NCBI RefSeq assembly: GCF_014647795.1
Contig: NZ_BMPW01000001.1
Coordinates: forward strand, 434,001 to 498,000
Length of the DNA: 64,000 bases
Direction: 5' to 3'
Source: Actinoplanes campanulatus
Lineage (GTDB): Bacteria; Actinomycetota; Actinomycetes; Mycobacteriales; Micromonosporaceae
Part shown: one piece after another, positions 1-7,350 of the stretch
How the letters are laid out: each line of letters begins with the position of its first letter
Position numbering within the stretch: the stretch's first letter is position 1
The notes under the pieces: generated by a model
Seen by the model: the letters and a program-made list of their open reading frames with translations, nothing else
Told to the model about the DNA's origin: nothing
Database searches by the model: none
Made by a program: the position numbers and the translations under genes

Positions 1-840
1 ATCCGGATCGAAGCCGCCCTGGTCAAGCTGTTCGCCAGCGAGATGGCGTGGCTGGTGGCCGACGAGCTGATCCAGATCCGCGGCGGCCGCGGTTACGAGA
101 CGGCCGAGTCGCTGGACGCCCGCGGCGAGCGGGCCGCCGAGGCCGAGCAGATCCTCCGCGACCTGCGGATCAACCGGATCTTCGAGGGCTCGACCGAGAT
201 CATGCATCTGCTCATCGCCCGGGAGGCGGTCGACGCACACCTGTCGGTGGCCGGCGACATCATCGACCCGGACGCCGATCTCGCCCGCAAGGCCCGCGCC
301 GGGGCGCGAGCCGGGGCGTTCTACGCACGCTGGCTGCCCACGCTCACGGTCGGTTCGGGGCAAAACCCTTCGGCGTACGGGGAATTCGGTCCCCTGGCGC
401 ACCATCTGCGGTGGGTGGAACGCACCTCGCGGCGGCTGGCCCGGTCGACCTTCTACGCGATGTCCCGCTGGCAGGGCCGGATGGAGCGCAAACAGGCGTT
501 CCTGGGCCGGATCGTGGACATCGGCGCCGAACTGTTCGCGATGGCCGCGGTGGTCTCCCGGGCACACGCCGAGCGCGACGACCGTCCCGCCGGCCGGGAG
601 CTGGCCGACCTGTTCTGCCGACAGTCGCGGCTGCGGGCCGAGGCGCACCTGGCCGCCCTGTGGGACAACACCGACGCCCTCGACGCGAAGGCCGCCGAGC
701 GGGTGCTCGGCGGCCGGTACGCGTTCCTGGAGGAGGGGGTGATCCACCCGCCGGCGGACAAGCCCTGGGTGGCGGCGTGGGAACCCGGCGCCAGCACCGC
801 CGAGGACGTCCGCCGCCGGATCCCGCCCCCGTCCGGCTAG
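1..840 (+). CDS. Acyl-CoA dehydrogenase family protein (3' part)
   Basis: The reading frame is open from the first base, so the 5' end lies outside the window; 279 codons are visible. The visible part is the C-terminal helical domain of a flavin-dependent acyl-CoA dehydrogenase, with the family signature IRGGRGYETA followed by the FEGSTEIMHL segment that contacts FAD and substrate. A helical tail of about 190 residues follows that signature, longer than in classical short- or medium-chain enzymes, as in large actinobacterial FadE proteins. It would carry out the first oxidation of beta-oxidation in the cytoplasm. It converges on the FprA-type reductase with only four bases between the stops. 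Substrate chain length cannot be told from this part. Confidence 0.9.
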   Translation: MRIEAALVKLFASEMAWLVADELIQIRGGRGYETAESLDARGERAAEAEQILRDLRINRIFEGSTEIMHLLIAREAVDAHLSVAGDIIDPDADLARKARAGARAGAFYARWLPTLTVGSGQNPSAYGEFGPLAHHLRWVERTSRRLARSTFYAMSRWQGRMERKQAFLGRIVDIGAELFAMAAVVSRAHAERDDRPAGRELADLFCRQSRLRAEAHLAALWDNTDALDAKAAERVLGGRYAFLEEGVIHPPADKPWVAAWEPGASTAEDVRRRIPPPSG

Positions 841-844
841 CGGC

Positions 845-2197
845 TCAGCCGCGCGAGATGGCGGTCATCTCGTCGCGGTCGACGACCTTGATCCGCTTGC
901 GGCCGTGCGGCTCGCCGAGCGCGATCTCGTGGGCGTCCAGGAGCTGCCAGCCGGCCCAGGTGGTGATCGGCAGGCCGCGCTGCTCCAGGTAGGTGACCGG
1001 GGCGTCCGGGTCGCCCTCCGGGGCGAGCGGCAGCCGGCCCTGCTCCTGGTCCTCCAGGAGGCTGGCGACCGTCTCGCCGGAGCAGCCCTTGGTGTGGCCG
1101 ATCAGGCCGACCGGCCCGCGCTTGATCCAGCCGGCCACGTAGGTGCCGGGGACGTGCTCGCCGTCGAGGTCGATGACCCGGCCGGCGGCGTGCGGGATGG
1201 TGCCGGTGCGGGTGTCGAACGGCAGGTCCGGCAGCGCGGTGCTGAGGTAGCCGACCGCACGGTAGACGGCCTGCACGTCCCAGTCGGTGAACTCGCCGGT
1301 GCCGCGCACCCAGCCGTCGCCGGTCAGCTCCTGGGTCTCGGTACGCAGGCCGACGACCCTGCCGTCCTCACCGAGCACCTCGACCGGGGCCTGGAGGAAG
1401 TACAGGTGCAGGCGGCGCGGACGGTCCCGCGGGTCGCGGACGGCCCAGTTCTGGAGGATGTCCACGCACATCTTGATGTGCCGGGTCTGGCGCATCGCCT
1501 CGAGGCTGGCCTCGTCGAACTCGATGCCCTCGGGGTGGACGATCACCTCGACGTTCGGCGAGTGGTCCAGCTCGCGCAGTTCCTGCGGGGTGAACTTGAC
1601 CTGGCCCGGGCCACGGCGGGAGAACAGGTGCACGTCGGTGACCGGGCTGGACTTGAGCGCCTGGTAGACGTTGTCCGGGATCTCGGTGACCAGCAGCTCG
1701 TCGGCGGTCTTGGCGAGGATCCGGGCGACGTCGATGGCCACGTTGCCGGCGCCGATGACGGCGACCTCACGGGCCTCCAGCGGCCAGTCGCGCGGCACGT
1801 CCGGGTGCCCGTTGAACCAGGAGGCGAAGTCCGCGCCACCGAAGCTGCCCTGCAGGTCGATGCCCGGGATGTCGAGGGACCGGTCCTTCTCCGCGCCGGT
1901 GGAGATGACCGTGGCGTCGTAGAAGCGGTTCAGCTCCTCCGGCTTCACGTCGACGCCGTACGAGACGTTGCCGATGAACCGGATCCGGGGGTTGTCCAGG
2001 ACCCGGAAGAGCGCGTTGACGATCTCCTTGATCCGTGGGTGGTCCGGGGCCACGCCGTACCGGATGAGACCGTAGGGGGTCGGCAGCTTGTCGAAGATGT
2101 CGACGGTGACCGTCTCCGATGCCTTGATCAGATGGTCGGCGGCGTAGATACCGGCCGGGCCGGCTCCGATGACGGCAACTCGCAGGGGGCGGTTCAT
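845..2197 (-). CDS. fprA: Ferredoxin-NADP(+) reductase, FprA/adrenodoxin-reductase type
   Basis: A 450-residue cytoplasmic flavoprotein. The N-terminus has an FAD dinucleotide fold (VIGAGPAGIYAAD, about residues 9-21), followed by the family segment with PTPYGLIRYGVAPDH. A second Rossmann motif (AVIGAGNVAIDVARIL, near residue 150) binds NADPH. The C-terminal part has GWIKRGPVGLIGHTKGC, typical of FprA and adrenodoxin reductase. It would pass electrons between NADPH and ferredoxins that serve cytochromes P450 or other oxygenases. GGAAG lies just before the ATG. The promoter carries a MerR/SoxR-like palindrome, so redox-responsive control is plausible. It is tail-to-tail with the acyl-CoA dehydrogenase. 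Confidence 0.9.
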   Translation of the reverse strand: MNRPLRVAVIGAGPAGIYAADHLIKASETVTVDIFDKLPTPYGLIRYGVAPDHPRIKEIVNALFRVLDNPRIRFIGNVSYGVDVKPEELNRFYDATVISTGAEKDRSLDIPGIDLQGSFGGADFASWFNGHPDVPRDWPLEAREVAVIGAGNVAIDVARILAKTADELLVTEIPDNVYQALKSSPVTDVHLFSRRGPGQVKFTPQELRELDHSPNVEVIVHPEGIEFDEASLEAMRQTRHIKMCVDILQNWAVRDPRDRPRRLHLYFLQAPVEVLGEDGRVVGLRTETQELTGDGWVRGTGEFTDWDVQAVYRAVGYLSTALPDLPFDTRTGTIPHAAGRVIDLDGEHVPGTYVAGWIKRGPVGLIGHTKGCSGETVASLLEDQEQGRLPLAPEGDPDAPVTYLEQRGLPITTWAGWQLLDAHEIALGEPHGRKRIKVVDRDEMTAISRG

Positions 2198-2256
2198 GGT
2201 CGCTTCCTAACTCGCGCTTCGATTCCGTCAGCCAAGATCGACGGCAGGCCAGAGCG

Positions 2257-2287
2257 ACTTTAAAACCTCAACCTAGGTTGAGATCAA
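2257..2287 (-). promoter_or_regulatory. MerR/SoxR-type promoter with palindromic operator
   Basis: Read on the minus strand, TTGATC (-35) and TAAAGT (-10) are separated by 19 bases, the over-long spacer typical of MerR-family-activated promoters. The spacer carries the palindrome CTCAACCTAGGTTGAG (2267-2282). The 18-bp form CCTCAACCTAGGTTGAGA resembles the SoxR box (CCTCAAG, 4 bp, CTTGAGG). It lies about 60 bases upstream of the fprA start. The rest of 2198-2513 holds no recognisable gene and serves as the divergent upstream region of fprA and the phospholipase gene. The assignment is by pattern only. Confidence 0.5.
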
Positions 2288-2513
2288 TGCCGCCTCCCTC
2301 GACAAACCGGGCAAAGCGGACTTAGGGTACCCTCATGCAGGGCTCTGACCTGGCAAAACATCCACTTCTGTGTAACGGGTCTCCCTGTTCACCCGTTAGA
2401 CGCCCCCCTGAGCCCCCGGTCATCGGCTTCTGGGGTTCCCGGCAGGCGCCGTATCGAGCCTTACTGATCTGGCGTTACCGATCGGTAGCCCTGCCCACCC
2501 GAAGGAGCATTCG

Positions 2514-3026
2514 ATGACCCGCGTACACCCCCTCCGCGCGCTGCTCGCCACCGTCGCCTCCGTGACCGTCCTGCTCGGCGTGACGACCCCGGCGTACGCC
2601 GTCACCCCCGCCGAGAAGCTCCAGGTCCTCGCCTCCTTCACGCAGAACAGCGCGGACTCCTACAACAGCTGGAACGCCGCCCGGCAGAACCAGGCCGCCT
2701 GGGCCGCCTACGGGTTCGACTGGGAGACCAACTACTGCACGGCCAGCCCCGACAAGCCGCTCGGCTTCGACTTCACCCTCGCCTGCCAGCGGCACGACTT
2801 CGGGTACGGCAACTACGAGGCGGTGGGCGCCTTCTCCGCCAACAAGTCCCGCCTCGACGACGCCTTCTACGCCGATCTCAAGCGCAAGTGCGGCACCTAC
2901 TCCGCCGCCGTCCGCCCCGCCTGCAACAGCCTGGCCTGGACCTACTACGAGGCCGTGGTCATCTTCGGCTCGACCGCCGCGGTCGAGTCCGCCGACATCG
3001 AGGCCGCCGAGGCCCTGCTCGGCTGA
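2514..3026 (+). CDS. Secreted prokaryotic phospholipase A2
   Basis: A 170-residue protein with a Sec signal peptide: basic start MTRVHPLR, hydrophobic core, and likely cleavage after TPAYA near residue 28. The mature domain carries the prokaryotic PLA2 active-site signature with the His-Asp pair (CQRHDFGYGNY, about residue 92) and four cysteines placed for the two conserved disulfides (NYCTAS, ACQRHD, KRKCGT, PACNSL). The family hydrolyses the sn-2 ester of phospholipids with calcium outside the cell. A GAAGGAG ribosome site precedes the ATG. The gene stands alone. Length is normal for actinobacterial enzymes. Confidence 0.9.
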   Translation: MTRVHPLRALLATVASVTVLLGVTTPAYAVTPAEKLQVLASFTQNSADSYNSWNAARQNQAAWAAYGFDWETNYCTASPDKPLGFDFTLACQRHDFGYGNYEAVGAFSANKSRLDDAFYADLKRKCGTYSAAVRPACNSLAWTYYEAVVIFGSTAAVESADIEAAEALLG

Positions 3027-3039
3027 ACCGGGCGCCCGT

Positions 3040-3137
3040 GGTGACCGCATACGGAAGGCGCCGCGTGCGCGGCCACCACGGCTACTTGCCACGTAGGCGA
3101 CCACGACACCGCCACCGTGGGCACCCACCCGCCCTCG
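3040..3137 (-). repeat. Dispersed intergenic repeat, module 1, copy 1
   Basis: The reverse complement of this stretch matches two further intergenic copies near 46425-46555 and 55003-55123. All three share an identical 20-bp core, GTCGTGGTCGCCTACGTGGC (here 3088-3107 on the minus strand), flanked by similar GGCGGGTGG-type sequence and a GC-rich tail. This copy fills most of the gap between the phospholipase and aquaporin genes, at their converging 3' ends, and is the most diverged of the three. Confidence 0.7.
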
Positions 3138-3153
3138 CGGAACCGCCCGCCGG

Positions 3154-3918
3154 TCAGGCTCGCGTGGCGCTTTCGAGGGAGGCGGACGGCTCGTTCTGCC
3201 CGAGCAGCAGCCCGTAGGCGGCCCCCGCGATGAGGCCGCCGGCGAGGGGCGCGACGATGAACAGCCACAGTTGGCCGAGGGCGTCACCGCCCGCGAACAG
3301 CGCCGGGCCGATCGATCGTGCCGGGTTCACGGAGGTGTTCGTCACCGGGATGCTGACCAGGTGGATCAGCGTGAGGCCGAGACCGATCGCGATCGGCGCG
3401 AAGCCGCGCGGCGCCCGGGTGTCCGTCGCGCCCAGGATGACGAACAGGAACACGGCGGTCAGCAGGACCTCCGTGATCAGTGCGGCGAGCAGCGAGTAGC
3501 CACCGGGTGAGCGGTCGCCGTACCCGTTTGTCGCGAAGCCCGATTCGACGGCGTCGAAACCCGGCTTGCCGGACGCGATGACGAACAGCACACCGGCGCC
3601 GGCGATCGCCGCGACGACCTGGGTCACGATGTAGGCCGGTGTGTCGCGCCAGCGAAACTGGCCGGCCGCGGCCAGACCGACGGTCACCGCCGGGTTGAAA
3701 TGACCGCCCGAGATGTGCCCGACGGCGTACGCCATCGTCATCACGGACAATCCGAACGCCAGCGCCACTCCGAGAAAGCCGATACCGAGCTGCACGTCGG
3801 CGGGGCTGAGGAACGCGGCGGCGAGAACAGCCGAGCCACAGCCGGCGAAGACCAGCCAGAAGGTGCCGAGGAATTCAGCGGCGATTCGTTTGCGCATCGC
3901 CGGCGCGGGCGTGGACAT
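3154..3918 (-). CDS. Aquaporin, MIP family (AqpZ-like)
   Basis: A 254-residue membrane channel with six predicted transmembrane helices and the two half-helix NPA motifs of the family: [10 protein letters not shown] in the first half and [13 protein letters not shown] in the second. The ARS continuation after the second NPA is typical of water-selective AqpZ-type channels. It would let water cross the cytoplasmic membrane. The chosen start ([10 protein letters not shown]) has GGGAG about nine bases upstream; an upstream in-frame ATG at 3972 would add 18 residues without a good ribosome site. The gene is single and ends against a repeat element. Confidence 0.92.
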   Translation of the reverse strand: MSTPAPAMRKRIAAEFLGTFWLVFAGCGSAVLAAAFLSPADVQLGIGFLGVALAFGLSVMTMAYAVGHISGGHFNPAVTVGLAAAGQFRWRDTPAYIVTQVVAAIAGAGVLFVIASGKPGFDAVESGFATNGYGDRSPGGYSLLAALITEVLLTAVFLFVILGATDTRAPRGFAPIAIGLGLTLIHLVSIPVTNTSVNPARSIGPALFAGGDALGQLWLFIVAPLAGGLIAGAAYGLLLGQNEPSASLESATRA

Positions 3919-4028
3919 GCCGTCAGGCTCCCACGACACGGCGGTGCGTGACGCGTTTTCGCTGCTGGTCACCCCTCGGGCGGCCCTCTTCTCAAAATGT
4001 CGTCATGCGCTGTCGGTCACCGGGTTCG

Positions 4029-4553
4029 TCAGCTGACCTTCGCCCACCACTCGTACAGGTAGCTGTTGCAGCTGGAATCACAGCCGCTGCCGCTGGGCGC
4101 CCACAGATGGAAGTGCACGGCAGCGCTGTTCCGGTGCGTCCTGTTCCAGCTGATCCGGTGAACCTGGCGGTCGCAGACGACCTGATGAACGACCCGGTCA
4201 TGTTCCGAGCCGCTCCAGCGCGCGACGAGGTTGATCGTCCAGCCGTTGGCGTCTTCGCGGCCGCACTTGTACTCGTAAGTGTGGTTGGTGCCGGTCCAAC
4301 TGCAGGTCCGGAACGAGTAGTCGTTGGCGTCGACCGTGAAATCGCTCGTGGCGTGCACCGGGCTGAAGCTCCAGGTCTTGCCCATCGGGATGACGACCCT
4401 GTCGTCACCAGGCGTGCAGAGCTGCAACGTCGAGTGGTAGACAGAGGCGGATGCTGGCGAAGAAGTCAAGACCAGGCCGGCCGCAGTGGTGACCAGGACC
4501 ATGATCGCGCTGGTGAGCCAACGGGATGCAGACCAACGAAATTGCTTGCGCAC
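4029..4553 (-). CDS. Secreted hypothetical protein, cysteine-containing
   Basis: About 174 residues from a GTG start preceded by GGGGGAA. The N-terminus is a signal peptide (basic VRKQFRW, long hydrophobic core, cleavage near SPASAS). The mature part has seven cysteines, is rich in Trp and His, and ends in a segment with GSGCDSSCNSYLYEW; disulfides are likely. No known domain is recognised. A longer reading from an ATG at 4607 would hide the signal peptide behind 18 extra residues and overlap the promoter, so it was not used. The promoter has a Fur-like palindrome, so metal-responsive control is possible. Confidence 0.7.
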   Translation of the reverse strand: MRKQFRWSASRWLTSAIMVLVTTAAGLVLTSSPASASVYHSTLQLCTPGDDRVVIPMGKTWSFSPVHATSDFTVDANDYSFRTCSWTGTNHTYEYKCGREDANGWTINLVARWSGSEHDRVVHQVVCDRQVHRISWNRTHRNSAAVHFHLWAPSGSGCDSSCNSYLYEWWAKVS

Positions 4554-4591
4554 CGATTCCCCCGGGTGAATTGTCCTACTGAGGCCCCAGA

Positions 4592-4620
4592 TCATCACAG
4601 CCGACAATGATCATTGTCAA
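4592..4620 (-). promoter_or_regulatory. Promoter overlapped by a Fur/Zur-like palindrome
   Basis: On the minus strand, TTGACA and TGATGA are spaced by 17 bases, a good sigma-70-type promoter about 40 bases before the secreted-protein start. The perfect 16-bp palindrome GACAATGATCATTGTC (4603-4618) covers the -35 and spacer, the classic place for a repressor. Its ATGATCAT core recalls Fur-family boxes. Which regulator binds is unknown. Confidence 0.5.
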
Positions 4621-4768
4621 TTCAATTCCGGGGTGACGGATCGCTACAGGGCTGGCCGTGGGTGGGCGCAGGGTCGGGTTGAAGCGCAGCTCAAGGCCCA
4701 ATCGTGGCGGTATCAGCGGTTCGCCGCCGCACGGAAACGAGAACCCCACCCATCCTCGAGCGCGACGC

Positions 4769-4999
4769 TCAGGATTCGCCGCGGGCATTCCTTCCCGCGA
4801 TGAAGACGGCCCAGGCGGCCACAGCCAGGCCCGACCCCAGGGACAAACCTAGCCCGGCACCGAGAATGGCGTTGTCGAAAAAACCCCCGACGACGACGTC
4901 GAAGAGAAGGCCGAAGGCAGCGCCGAACGCGATCCAGACCCCGAGATTTGCCCAGATCCCGAGACCTGCGGCGCCCGAGGGCTTGCTGTTGTTCGTCAT
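4769..4999 (-). CDS. Small membrane protein of unknown function
   Basis: A 76-residue protein starting MTNNSKPSG, with GGGAGAG eight bases upstream of the ATG. Two hydrophobic helices (about residues 17-40 and 44-68) are rich in Gly and Ala and are followed by a short basic tail. No domain is recognised; two-helix proteins of this kind are common in actinobacteria. The next 314 bases (5051-5364), up to the tRNA cluster, hold no further gene, only a terminator hairpin. Confidence 0.65.
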   Translation of the reverse strand: MTNNSKPSGAAGLGIWANLGVWIAFGAAFGLLFDVVVGGFFDNAILGAGLGLSLGSGLAVAAWAVFIAGRNARGES

Positions 5000-5316
5000 C
5001 GCATCTCTCCCAGGACGGGTGGAAAGGCTGACAATCTGGCGGCCCACCACGACGGATGCGCAACCGTCTTCCTCCGAAAGCTATCACCTGACATCAATCG
5101 GCTCGTCCTCGTCGAGGAGCCGGTCAACGCGCCGGCGCCCCCGCAGGGAGGCACGCCGCTCAGGCGCCCGGATCTGTCGCGAGTCCGGCGCGCCGGACTC
5201 GAATGACAGTTACGTTCCGTTGCTGCGGCTTGGCCTGGTCGAGCAGCGTTTCAGGCTCGTCGACCGAACCGTCGTGGCCCTACGCACAACCGCAGCTCAA
5301 AAGCCATCGATACAGA

Positions 5317-5351
5317 TCGAGCCGGATGCCCAAAACGGGCATCCGGCTCGA
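5317..5351 (-). terminator. Terminator of the first tRNA operon
   Basis: A perfect hairpin with 15-bp arms (5317-5331 and 5337-5351) and a 5-base loop lies 13 bases beyond the 3' end of tRNA-Val on the transcribed strand. There is no strong U-run, as is common in high-GC genomes. Confidence 0.75.
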
Positions 5352-5364
5352 TAACGACTACTCG

Positions 5365-5436
5365 TGGGCGATACTGGGATCGAACCAGTGACCTCTTCCG
5401 TGTCAAGGAAGCGCGCTCCCGCTGCGCCAATCGCCC
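5365..5436 (-). tRNA. tRNA-Val (GAC)
   Basis: A 72-base cloverleaf. The acceptor stem GGGCGAT pairs with ATCGCCC plus discriminator A. The T loop is GGTTCGATCC and the anticodon loop CTTGACACG reads GAC. No CCA is encoded. It is the last tRNA of a Gly-Cys-Val operon and identical to the copy at 45119-45190. Confidence 0.95.
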
Positions 5437-5446
5437 TGGTGATGCG

Positions 5447-5517
5447 AGGTGGAGACGGGATTTGAACCCGTGTACACGGCTTTGCAGGCCGTTGCCTCGC
5501 CTCTCGGCCACTCCACC
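5447..5517 (-). tRNA. tRNA-Cys (GCA)
   Basis: A 71-base tRNA. The acceptor stem GGTGGAG pairs with CTCCACC and the discriminator is T. The anticodon loop CCTGCAAAG reads GCA, and the T loop is GGTTCAAATCC. It is 10 bases upstream of tRNA-Val and identical to 45201-45271. Confidence 0.95.
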
Positions 5518-5556
5518 GTGGCGGCCGATGCACATGATCAGCAACAGCCTTCTCCG

Positions 5557-5628
5557 AGCGGAAGACGGGATTCGAACCCGCGACCCTCACCTTGGCAAGG
5601 TGATGCGCTACCACTGCGCCACTTCCGC
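5557..5628 (-). tRNA. tRNA-Gly (GCC)
   Basis: A 72-base tRNA. The acceptor stem GCGGAAG pairs with CTTCCGC, and the anticodon loop CTTGCCAAG reads GCC. It is the first gene of the operon and identical to the copy at 45301-45372. Confidence 0.95.
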
Positions 5629-5721
5629 GTGCCGCGCCGGTTTCCCTGGCGACGGATGAACCTTAGCCGAGCCACCGGGGAGATGCCAAAGCGGCCCCCG
5701 GTTTTCTCCGCGTGGCGCTGG

Positions 5722-5910
5722 TCATCGGTTCTCGCCGAGCAGCCGGCGGACCTCGGCGACCAGCTCCGCCTGGAACGCCGCGACGCTGCCGTCGACGACG
5801 CCGATCCGGTAGTCGTCGCCGGTCTCCGGATGGTCGGCGCGCTGCCGGTCGCGCAGTCCGGCGGAGCCGTCCGCGTGACCGGCGGCGTACGCCTCGAATG
5901 CTTCTTCCAT
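5722..5910 (-). CDS. Small hypothetical protein
   Basis: A 62-residue acidic protein beginning MEEAFEAYAAGHADG, with a strong GAGGAGG ribosome site eight bases before the ATG. An upstream in-frame ATG at 6081 gives an Arg/Cys-rich, unconvincing extension. No domain is recognised. The C-terminal half (DGSVAAFQAELVAEVRRLL) should form an amphipathic helix. It is single, between the tRNA operon and a divergent membrane-protein gene. Confidence 0.6.
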   Translation of the reverse strand: MEEAFEAYAAGHADGSAGLRDRQRADHPETGDDYRIGVVDGSVAAFQAELVAEVRRLLGENR

Positions 5911-6176
5911 GGGGGCCTCCTCGAACACGCGCGACAATCTCGCACGCCCGGGTTCGCCGCAATACCGGTCACCCGTCGGAGCGGGCCGGACCGATCGGCA
6001 GTGGCACCTCCGCCGGATGCCGGTGAACGGACGGCCGTCCCGGAGAGCCCTCGAGTCGTCCGAAGGGTCCACGACGGTCACGTAGCGGTCTGACAGTCAT
6101 CCCTCAATCGCGGCACAGACTCCGCACAAGCAGGCTCCGCACGATGGTCTTCGGGACCAGCCAAGGAGCCACGAAG

Positions 6177-6782
6177 ATGACATCGAAAGACCAGATCAAC
6201 CCGGATGCCGAGCCGGCCACCGAGGCCGTCGATCCGTGGGCCCCGGACGCCGTGCGACAGACCACCCCGGACGAGCCGCCCACCGCGGTGGACGTCAAGC
6301 CGGTCGAGACCCAGCCGGTCGAGACCGAACCGGCCGCGGTCCAGCCGGTCGAGCATGTGGCGCCGTCGGCCGGTGATCCGGGTGGCACCGCACCGACCGG
6401 CCCGTTCCCGCCCGGCCCGCCGGTTCCGCCGGCAGCCGCGCCGGCGGCCAAGGGCCGGTTCGGCCGGAGCCCGAAGCTGGTGCTGATCGCCGCCGTGCTG
6501 ATCACCGCGATCGCCAGCTCCGGGGTCACGGCCGGGGTGATGACGGCGATCGACAGGGACACCGCTCCGGCCACCACCACCCGGCAGGACGGCACCGGGC
6601 AGCGCGGGCCCGGCATGCGCGGCGGGGGCGGGATGCGGGGTGGCGGCGGATTCCCGGGCGGCGCCCCGCAAGGCTCCGGCAACACGGGCGGCCAGCAAGG
6701 CTCCAGCGACACGGGCGGCCAGCAAGGCTCCGGCGACACCGGCAGCGGACAGCAGGGCACTCAGCAGGGATCCGGGACCTGA
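6177..6782 (+). CDS. Single-pass membrane protein with Gly/Gln-rich tail
   Basis: A 201-residue protein. It has a Pro/Glu/Thr/Val-rich cytoplasmic N-terminus (about residues 1-100, with PVET-type repeats), one transmembrane helix (LVLIAAVLITAIASS, about residues 102-125) and a low-complexity external tail of GGMRGGGG and NTGGQQGS-type repeats. AAGGAG lies nine bases before the chosen ATG; an ATG at 6144 lacks this. The repeat unit GGQQGS(S/G)DT occurs in near-perfect tandem at the DNA level. No function is recognised. Confidence 0.7.
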   Translation: MTSKDQINPDAEPATEAVDPWAPDAVRQTTPDEPPTAVDVKPVETQPVETEPAAVQPVEHVAPSAGDPGGTAPTGPFPPGPPVPPAAAPAAKGRFGRSPKLVLIAAVLITAIASSGVTAGVMTAIDRDTAPATTTRQDGTGQRGPGMRGGGGMRGGGGFPGGAPQGSGNTGGQQGSSDTGGQQGSGDTGSGQQGTQQGSGT

Positions 6783-6791
6783 TCCGACGGC

Positions 6792-6818
6792 GCGGCGGCG
6801 GTGGGCGACCGCCGCCGC
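6792..6818. terminator. Bidirectional terminator hairpin
   Basis: Perfect 11-bp GC arms around a 5-base loop, in the 40-base gap between two converging genes. Confidence 0.65.
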
Positions 6819-6822
6819 CGTG

Positions 6823-7245
6823 TCAGACGCCGAGCCAGGATGGGTCGGTGGCCAGCTCCCGCAGCCGCCCGGCCGGGTCGGTGACTAGTCGCCGGGTCGT
6901 CCGGTCCATCAGCCCGGCGACCCCGGTCACCCGGGCCACCGGCACCCCGTCGGCCCGGGTGTAGTCCTGCTCGACCTGGAACGTCTTGCCGTCGCCCCAG
7001 ACGAATCGGCAGGTCACGTCCACCTCGTCGCCGGCCCGCAGCTCTTTCAGGTAGCGGATCGTGGTCTCCAGCACCACCGGCCCGACACCGGCGCGGACCA
7101 GCACGTCGGGGCCGACCCCGGCGGCGAGGAAGCACTGCCAGCGGGCGTGCTCGCCGTACTGGAGATAGACCGCCTGGTTGACGTGGCCCTGTAGGTCCAG
7201 CTCGTAACCACGGACCGCGATGCGTACCTGGAAGAGGTCAGCCAT
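6823..7245 (-). CDS. Acyl-CoA thioesterase, hot-dog fold (4HBT type)
   Basis: A 140-residue single hot-dog domain. The sequence RGYELDLQGHVNQAVYLQYGEHAR is the family signature, with the aspartate-centred active site and the start of the long central helix. It would hydrolyse acyl-CoA or aryl-CoA thioesters in the cytoplasm. The start at MADLFQ has AGGA upstream; an ATG six codons earlier is less well placed. It diverges from the SARP regulator with about 100 bases between, so a shared control region is possible. The substrate is unknown. Confidence 0.85.
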   Translation of the reverse strand: MADLFQVRIAVRGYELDLQGHVNQAVYLQYGEHARWQCFLAAGVGPDVLVRAGVGPVVLETTIRYLKELRAGDEVDVTCRFVWGDGKTFQVEQDYTRADGVPVARVTGVAGLMDRTTRRLVTDPAGRLRELATDPSWLGV

Positions 7246-7350
7246 CACCCGATCCTGGCACACCCCGGTGGCGCGGGATCAAGAACGACATAGACGCTGA
7301 CGATTCCCCGTCCTAGGCTTGGCCGGCGCGAGGTCCGTGTCCGAGGGGGT

